Assembly: GCA_016303065.1 (NCBI GenBank) | Contig: JAEDMJ010000004.1 | Span: forward strand, 9,870-73,869 | Direction of reading: 5' to 3' | Source: Clostridiales bacterium | GTDB taxonomy: Bacteria > Bacillota > Clostridia > Oscillospirales > QAMX01 | DNA: 64,000 nucleotides | Part shown: positions 60,101 through 64,000 of the stretch, piece by piece | Position numbering within the stretch: position 1 is the first letter of the stretch | Layout of the letters: every line of letters begins with the position of its first letter | The notes under the pieces: model-generated | The model's input: only the letters and a program-made list of their open reading frames with translations | What the model was told of the DNA's origin: nothing | Databases searched by the model: none | Program-made: the position numbers and the translations under genes

Positions 60101-61444
60101 AAGGGTATCACGGCTGTAAAAAAATCTCCGAGGTTTGAACGCGCCGTCTTTACGGAGGAGATGCGCCGGGAGGGGTACACCATTCTTGCGCCCCAGATGT
60201 CTCCGATTCATTTTGACCTTCTGGAGCCGGTCTTCAAGATGTTCGGGTACAATGTCGTCATACTGGACAACGACAACCGAAGCGCCGTCGACACGGGACT
60301 TCGGTGCGTCAACAACGACGCGTGCTATCCTTCGCTTATCATGACGGGGCAGATCATGAACGCCGTGCTGTCCGGAAAATACGACACGAACCGCCTGGCA
60401 ATAATGATGTCGCAGACGGGCGGATGCTGCCGCGCGACGAACTATATCGCTTTTATCCGGCGGGCGCTTGAGCGGGAGGGGCTTTCCCATATACCGGTCA
60501 TCTCCCTGAACATGAACGGCATGGAGAAAAACCCCGGATTTACGATCACTCTGCCAATGATTATCCGTGCGGGGACGTCGGTGGTGCTGGGAGACCTTCT
60601 CATGAAGTGCCTCTATCAGACCAGGCCTTACGAGCTGACTCCGGGCAGCGCAAACGCGCTTCACGCCAAATGGCGGGATATCTGCATTAAGCACCTGACG
60701 AAGAAGCGGTACAATATTTCCGAATTCGGAAAGATCTGCCGCGGGATCGTGGAGGACTTCGACGCTCTGCCCCTTGCGGAGGGGCTCAGAAAGCCGCGCG
60801 TCGGCATCGTCGGCGAGATCCTTGTAAAGTATATGCCCCTGGCCAACAACCGCCTTGTGGAGCTTCTCGAAAGCAGGGGGGCAGAAGCCGTCGTTCCGGA
60901 GTTTCTGGACTTTTTTGAGTACAGCGGATATGGCCGGAATTTCAGACACGACTGCCTCGGCGGCACGCTGAGCTCAAAGATAAAGGGCAACGCCCTCATC
61001 CGCGTGCTTGAAGCGGTCAGAAAACCGGCGGAAAAGGCGCTTGCCCGGAGCCGCCGCTTTACGCCGGACACGCCCATCGAGTACAAGGCTCAGCTTGCGC
61101 AGAAGTTCCTTGCCCTTGGCAACCAGTTTGGAGAAGGCTGGTTTTTGACCGGAGAGATGGCGAACTTCCTTGAGCACGGTGTTGAAAACATCGTCTGTAT
61201 CCAGCCGTTCGCCTGTCTTCCGAACCACGTTGTCGGAAAAGGCGCAATAAAGGCGCTGAGACGCGAATATCCCCGGGCGAACATCGCGGCGATCGACTAC
61301 GATCCGGGAGCCAGCGAGGTAAACCAGCTGAACCGCATCGAGCTTATGCTTTCCGCCGCCGTGAAGGCTATGAAGGCGGAAAATGACGCCTCTTCCGAAG
61401 CTAAAGCCCCGGAGGAAAACCGCGAGCCCGTCCCCGCGCCTTGA
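57140..61444 (+). CDS. 2-hydroxyacyl-CoA dehydratase activase-like protein
   Basis: This 1434-residue protein has two ASKHA ATPase domains (AGLDIGSTTVKLAVLD at residue 4 and LGVDAGSTTTKLALIG near residue 320), with GGTGSFIDQMA and EACSSGCGSF as the cluster cysteine regions. A DUF2229 domain and a C-terminal dehydratase-like domain follow (GGCCRATNYIAFI, VCIQPFACLPNHV). These large activases couple ATP hydrolysis to low-potential electron transfer. This version is common in clostridia, and its physiological target is usually unknown. It starts 16 bases after the FakA-like gene. GTG is the start, with AGAGGAG upstream. Confidence 0.93.
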   Translation: MTSYRAGLDIGSTTVKLAVLDDSSRPVFAEYRRHRANTRETLSELLSEAGEALGDAELRILATGSGSLALSGILGIGFAQEVAAEAEAVSRLAPETDVVIELGGEDAKIIYFTGGLEERMNGVCAGGTGSFIDQMAALLQTDADGLNEYAKNYKQIYPIAARCGVFAKTDIQPLINEGATKEDLSASVLQAVVDQTVSGLACGKPIRGNVAFLGGPLNFLSELRAAFIRTLKLSSDAAIVPENPHLFPALGAAFLAEKEAPVRLSVLSEKLSAARRFDFGLKRLPPLFSSKEELAGFRARHAAHRVASEPLENYSGDCYLGVDAGSTTTKLALIGQKGQLLWSFYANNSGSPVKTAIKALGELSKKLPAGAVIRHSCSTGYGEALLKTALNLDCGEVETVAHCTAAAFFEPETDCVVDIGGQDMKCLKLKNGSVDSIMLNEACSSGCGSFLENFAVSMGKTAEEFAKEALFAAEPVDLGTRCTVFMNSNVRQAQKEGAPLSDISAGLAYSVVKNALYKVIKLTDPASLGAHIVVQGGTFLSEAVLRAFEKITGREVVCPDISGLMGAFGAALIAMDRAGEEAGSSMLSFEEIAALEYSSSTARCGKCANNCLLTVNRFSGGRRHITGNRCERALGAESEQKNEKAPNVAAYKYERIFDYEPLDPELAPMGVIGMPRVLNIYENYPFWAVFFAKLGFSLRLSPRSDRKVYAAGIESIPSESECYPAKLAHGHVQSLINSGVGTIFYPSVYYERQETEGANNRYNCPMVIGYPENINNNVEDIYNGKVRFIHPFLSFADEKTAEKRLVRIMAEEFGIPSGKTEEACREAWKELLRAKEDVRAAGRRALEWMERTGGRGIVLAGRPYHCDPEINHGIPEMIGSFGLAVLTEDSVPNDFTPSRPLRVNDQWSYHSRLYNAAEYVCGRDDLELIQLNSFGCGLDAVTTDQVAEILEGSKKLYTLLKIDEVSNLGAARIRIRSLLAAADMRKRKGITAVKKSPRFERAVFTEEMRREGYTILAPQMSPIHFDLLEPVFKMFGYNVVILDNDNRSAVDTGLRCVNNDACYPSLIMTGQIMNAVLSGKYDTNRLAIMMSQTGGCCRATNYIAFIRRALEREGLSHIPVISLNMNGMEKNPGFTITLPMIIRAGTSVVLGDLLMKCLYQTRPYELTPGSANALHAKWRDICIKHLTKKRYNISEFGKICRGIVEDFDALPLAEGLRKPRVGIVGEILVKYMPLANNRLVELLESRGAEAVVPEFLDFFEYSGYGRNFRHDCLGGTLSSKIKGNALIRVLEAVRKPAEKALARSRRFTPDTPIEYKAQLAQKFLALGNQFGEGWFLTGEMANFLEHGVENIVCIQPFACLPNHVVGKGAIKALRREYPRANIAAIDYDPGASEVNQLNRIELMLSAAVKAMKAENDASSEAKAPEENREPVPAP

Positions 61445-61462
61445 GAAAAAACGATTTCTGTG

Positions 61463-61502
61463 AAAAAGCCAAAACCGGGAGAACTCCCGGTTTTGGCTTT
61501 TT
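61463..61502 (+). terminator. Strong terminator after the activase
   Basis: A near-perfect 19-bp hairpin (AAAAAGCCAAAACCGGGAG against CTCCCGGTTTTGGCTTTTT) ends in a T-run and closes the long lipid gene run. Confidence 0.93.
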
Positions 61503-61571
61503 GCGTATGTTCCCGCGCGCGGCCAAAAGGCGGGAAAGTTTTTGGAAAAGCCGGATCAATGAAAAAAACGA

Positions 61572-61600
61572 TTGACAAACCGAAAAACAAGTTATATATT
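61572..61600 (+). promoter_or_regulatory. Promoter of the glycyl radical enzyme
   Basis: A perfect TTGACA (61572-61577) and TATATT (61595-61600) are 17 bases apart. A leader of about 115 bases follows; I see no clear riboswitch in it. Confidence 0.72.
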
Positions 61601-61721
61601 TATAACGCAATAATGAATTTGCGGCGGGGGCGGAGCCTGTCGGTGAAAAAAATACCCGCTGATTAAAGCTGCCGCGCATAATATTTCGCGAAGTCTCGGG
61701 GTTACAGGGAGGATTTTGACC

Positions 61722-63779
61722 GTGACGCTTTGCAGTTATTCGATTGAAGCATACGTAAGGGACGAATTTTTTGACCGTCTCAACGCTTTGCCTCCGGCAG
61801 AAAGAGCGGCAGAAAAGCTGAGGCTTGAAATCGGGGCCCTTGACTTTGAACTGCGTGAGACGGACGAATTTCTGGGCCGGTTCAGATTTCAGGATCGCGG
61901 ACGTGAATTCAAAAGGTTCAGCGACGAAATACCCGACGGGAAGACTCGGGAAATAATCGACAAACCGCAGGAATTCGGGAGCAATACCAATGTCGACAAG
62001 GCCCATACCCTTGTCGATTACGGATTTATACTTGATAACGGACTGGCGCGTTACGAAAGAGACATTTTAGCCGGGCTTGAAAGCGAGCCGGACAATGAAT
62101 ACCTGAACGCGATGAAAAAGAGCCTTGACAGCGTCCGTTTGCTGCTTCGACGCGCAGACGGATTTTTGGACGCCGAGCTTAAAAGCGCCGAAGACTTTCG
62201 AAAGGCAAAGCTTGCCGAAATAAAAAGAATCGTAAACAAAGTGCCGTTTGAGCCCGCGGAGGATTTCAGGGAAGCGGTGCAGTCGGTGTGGATCATACAT
62301 TTTCTGCTTCCGCTTGCCGAAAACGCATGGTACAGCATTTCCCTCGGCCGGTTTGATCAGTATATGTATCCTTATTATAAGGCGTCGCTTGAAAGGGGAA
62401 TGTCAAAGGCGGAAGCAAAGGGCATACTCAGAAATTTTTACGAGCTTTTGAACAGCTGCGCCGACGGGGCTTGTCTGATGAACGTCGGCACACCGTATAA
62501 CGAGCTGTCGGAGCTTCTCATTGAATGCCAAAAAGAGTTCGCCCTGCCCTCGCCGATATTGGGAGCAAGGGTCAGCGCCGAAACGCCGGAGCGCATCTGG
62601 AACGCTTTGATTGACGAAAAGCTTTTTTCAATGGGCCAGCCGACGTTTTACGGGGAAGACGCCTGCGTTAATGCACTTGCTGAAAAGGGACTTCCGCGGG
62701 AAAAGGCCGCCCGGTTTTCCAATAACAGCTGTATGGGAATAGGCATAGCCGGTGAAGAATTCAACAGTATGTGGGGGATTGTTTTCAATACCTCGTCGGC
62801 CCTTGAAGCGGCGGTAAACAGAGGAAAGCTTCTGCAAAAAGATTTCACCGTGCCCGAAATCGGCGCGGTGAACAGTATTGAGGAGCTTTACAAAAGCTTT
62901 GAGAAGGCGGCGGAATATCTGCTCTCCGTTTGTGAGAAATCCTATCGGAGCAGGGCGGGCCTCAGCGAAAAATCCGACCCCGATCCTTTCGTCTCCCTGC
63001 TCACGAAAAACTGCATTGAAAAGCGCTGCGACAGGATCTCGGGCGCCGTATATCATAATATTACGGTGGAATGCATGGGGATGATAAACGCCGCGGACGG
63101 CATCTGCGCAATAGACAAGCTTGTATTTAAGAATAAAAAATATACCTTAAACGAGCTTTGCCAAGCGGTGAAAATGAATTTCAACGGTTATGAAGAATTG
63201 AGGCAGGACATTCTTTCCTGCCCCAAATACGGCCGGAATTCCGAAGCGGATGATTATGCCGTTAAACTTGCGGAAACAATGCAGAGGATTATAAGAAGCT
63301 TTGACCGCGGCAATTATATCTTCTCGCCGTCGCTTCATACGCTCGACGCCAATGTGGCTTACGGCGGCGGATGGGGCGCGGGCTTTGACGGCAGGTATGC
63401 GGGAACGCCTTTTGCCAAAAACGCCGGGTGCTCCAACTGCGTTCGGAAAAGCGACCCCACCGATCTTGTCCTGTCGGCGGCAAAACTGCCCCAGCACAAA
63501 TTTTTCGGCGGTCAGCCGATCGACGTAAACTTCGGAACTGACGCAGTAAAGAACCACAAAGCTGAGATCGCCGCGCTTATAAAGGTTTATTTGTCCGGCG
63601 GCGGACTACAGTTTCAGGTGAATTCGCTCTCCTCAAGGCTTTTGAGAGACGCGGTTGACCGTCCGGAAAAATATCCGAACCTTGTTGTGCGCATCGGAGG
63701 TTACAGCATTTTATTCAACAGCATTTCCCGCGAATCAAAAGAGGAATTTATTGAAAGAGCTGCCCGGGAAGGCTGTTAA
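61722..63779 (+). CDS. Glycyl radical enzyme (pyruvate formate-lyase-like)
   Basis: This 685-residue protein has the PFL-like ten-stranded barrel. The thiyl-radical cysteine is Cys337 in NNSCMGIGIAG; the usual small residues around the Cys differ (canonical GCVE/GCVS). The C-terminal glycyl motif is VVRIGGYSILFN, with the likely radical glycine at residue 660. The chain is about 70-100 residues shorter than PFL, glycerol dehydratase or choline lyase. The start is a GTG nine bases after AGGGAGG. No radical SAM activase is present in the remaining 220 bases. The substrate is unknown. Confidence 0.87.
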   Translation: MTLCSYSIEAYVRDEFFDRLNALPPAERAAEKLRLEIGALDFELRETDEFLGRFRFQDRGREFKRFSDEIPDGKTREIIDKPQEFGSNTNVDKAHTLVDYGFILDNGLARYERDILAGLESEPDNEYLNAMKKSLDSVRLLLRRADGFLDAELKSAEDFRKAKLAEIKRIVNKVPFEPAEDFREAVQSVWIIHFLLPLAENAWYSISLGRFDQYMYPYYKASLERGMSKAEAKGILRNFYELLNSCADGACLMNVGTPYNELSELLIECQKEFALPSPILGARVSAETPERIWNALIDEKLFSMGQPTFYGEDACVNALAEKGLPREKAARFSNNSCMGIGIAGEEFNSMWGIVFNTSSALEAAVNRGKLLQKDFTVPEIGAVNSIEELYKSFEKAAEYLLSVCEKSYRSRAGLSEKSDPDPFVSLLTKNCIEKRCDRISGAVYHNITVECMGMINAADGICAIDKLVFKNKKYTLNELCQAVKMNFNGYEELRQDILSCPKYGRNSEADDYAVKLAETMQRIIRSFDRGNYIFSPSLHTLDANVAYGGGWGAGFDGRYAGTPFAKNAGCSNCVRKSDPTDLVLSAAKLPQHKFFGGQPIDVNFGTDAVKNHKAEIAALIKVYLSGGGLQFQVNSLSSRLLRDAVDRPEKYPNLVVRIGGYSILFNSISRESKEEFIERAAREGC

Positions 63780-63981
63780 ACTGCGCGTTCAAAAAACGGC
63801 GCAGTCTTTGTGACAAGCGTCCCGAAAAAACAAAAACGCCGGCAAGGTAGTTTCCAATAAGACAGTATGAGAGCATTACTGGCATAGGGTAGCTGCCGTA
63901 CAGGAGTGCGACAAGAAAAAGGAAGATGCGGTACTTGCGTGCGTTGAGGCAAGATTTATTACTGTAGGTAAAGGTAAGCAT
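63748..63981 (-). CDS. Possible short membrane protein, doubtful
   Basis: The 77-residue frame contains a hydrophobic run (IFLFLVALLYGSYPMPVML, then LIGNYLAGVFVF) and overlaps the end of the glycyl radical enzyme by 32 bases and its terminator. No good ribosome site precedes its start. It may be the tail of a longer membrane-protein gene broken at the window edge, or chance. I recognise no family. Confidence 0.25.
   Translation of the reverse strand: MLTFTYSNKSCLNARKYRIFLFLVALLYGSYPMPVMLSYCLIGNYLAGVFVFSGRLSQRLRRFLNAQFNSLPGQLFQ
63780..63805 (+). terminator. Hairpin after the glycyl radical enzyme
   Basis: The 7-bp stem ACTGCGC/GCGCAGT with a 12-base loop follows the stop codon, then CTTTG. 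It is a weak terminator candidate. Confidence 0.5.
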
Positions 63982-64000
63982 AGACTGAAAGTTTGGAATT

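Noticed and set aside
1..64000. CRISPR array, insertion sequence, prophage, tRNA or rRNA
   Set aside because: Reading through found no regularly spaced repeats, transposase or integrase, or recognisable structural RNA gene other than the T-box and THF leaders.

Overview
The window looks like chromosomal DNA of a spore-forming, anaerobic, fairly GC-rich Firmicute of class Clostridia, probably a gut member of the Oscillospirales/Christensenellales type (inference). The signs are a cotJA-cotJB-cotJC spore-coat operon, a Met T-box, a THF riboswitch, a GlgC/GlgD pair, a 2-hydroxyacyl-CoA dehydratase activase and a glycyl radical enzyme. TTG/GTG starts and consensus TTGACA-17-TATAAT promoters are common. 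I found no rRNA, tRNA, CRISPR array, insertion sequence or prophage.

Layout. 0-8 kb: end of a glycoside-hydrolase-like gene, the cotJ operon, a sugar isomerase-like TIM barrel, a GH31 glycosidase, a single-domain chromate-type transporter, nagB, and a CsoR-family repressor with its own operator in front of a DMT transporter. 8-19 kb: a GDSL esterase, then a complete glycogen operon on the minus strand (glgB, glgC, glgD, glgA, glgP and a GH13 amylase). 19-24 kb: a DUF3343 Se/S-carrier-like protein with a cysteine desulfurase, a Met T-box upstream of a methionyl-tRNA synthetase lacking its catalytic core, and a duplicated DUF1538 transporter paired with a duplicated PII-like protein. 24-28 kb: ruvCAB, then folT-folC behind a THF riboswitch. 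28-33 kb: an epoxyqueuosine-reductase-like protein with an abnormal tail, a GT2 transferase and a GtrA protein, trmB, a Cys-cluster protein, a TtcA-like tRNA thiolase and a 65-residue protein with its own promoter.

33-41 kb: a GH106-like rhamnosidase, a Dabb protein, a 715-residue protein of unknown function, YbaK, a LOG-family protein and a small membrane protein. 41-45.4 kb: a four-gene minus-strand operon (acyl-AMP ligase fused to a carrier domain, tandem PlsC acyltransferase, LRAT-like protein, Sfp-type phosphopantetheinyl transferase). This is the best candidate for an undescribed lipid-modifying pathway. 45.6-49.6 kb: a UroD-like protein, a NimA-like flavoprotein, a DNA glycosylase, a Cu/Zn superoxide dismutase and a flavin reductase-rubredoxin-rubrerythrin fusion with a Fur/PerR-like box at its promoter.

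49.7-61.4 kb: a TetR regulator, then a long plus-strand run for membrane-lipid and fatty-acid handling (PlsC, patatin, flavodoxin-like protein, ACP, DUF308 protein, PlsX, a DegV/FakB-like protein, a FakA-like kinase), followed by a 1434-residue dehydratase activase. 61.6-63.8 kb: a glycyl radical enzyme behind its own promoter. Together these genes suggest glycan foraging, glycogen storage, sporulation, oxygen tolerance and an elaborate system for making or remodelling phospholipids from free fatty acids.
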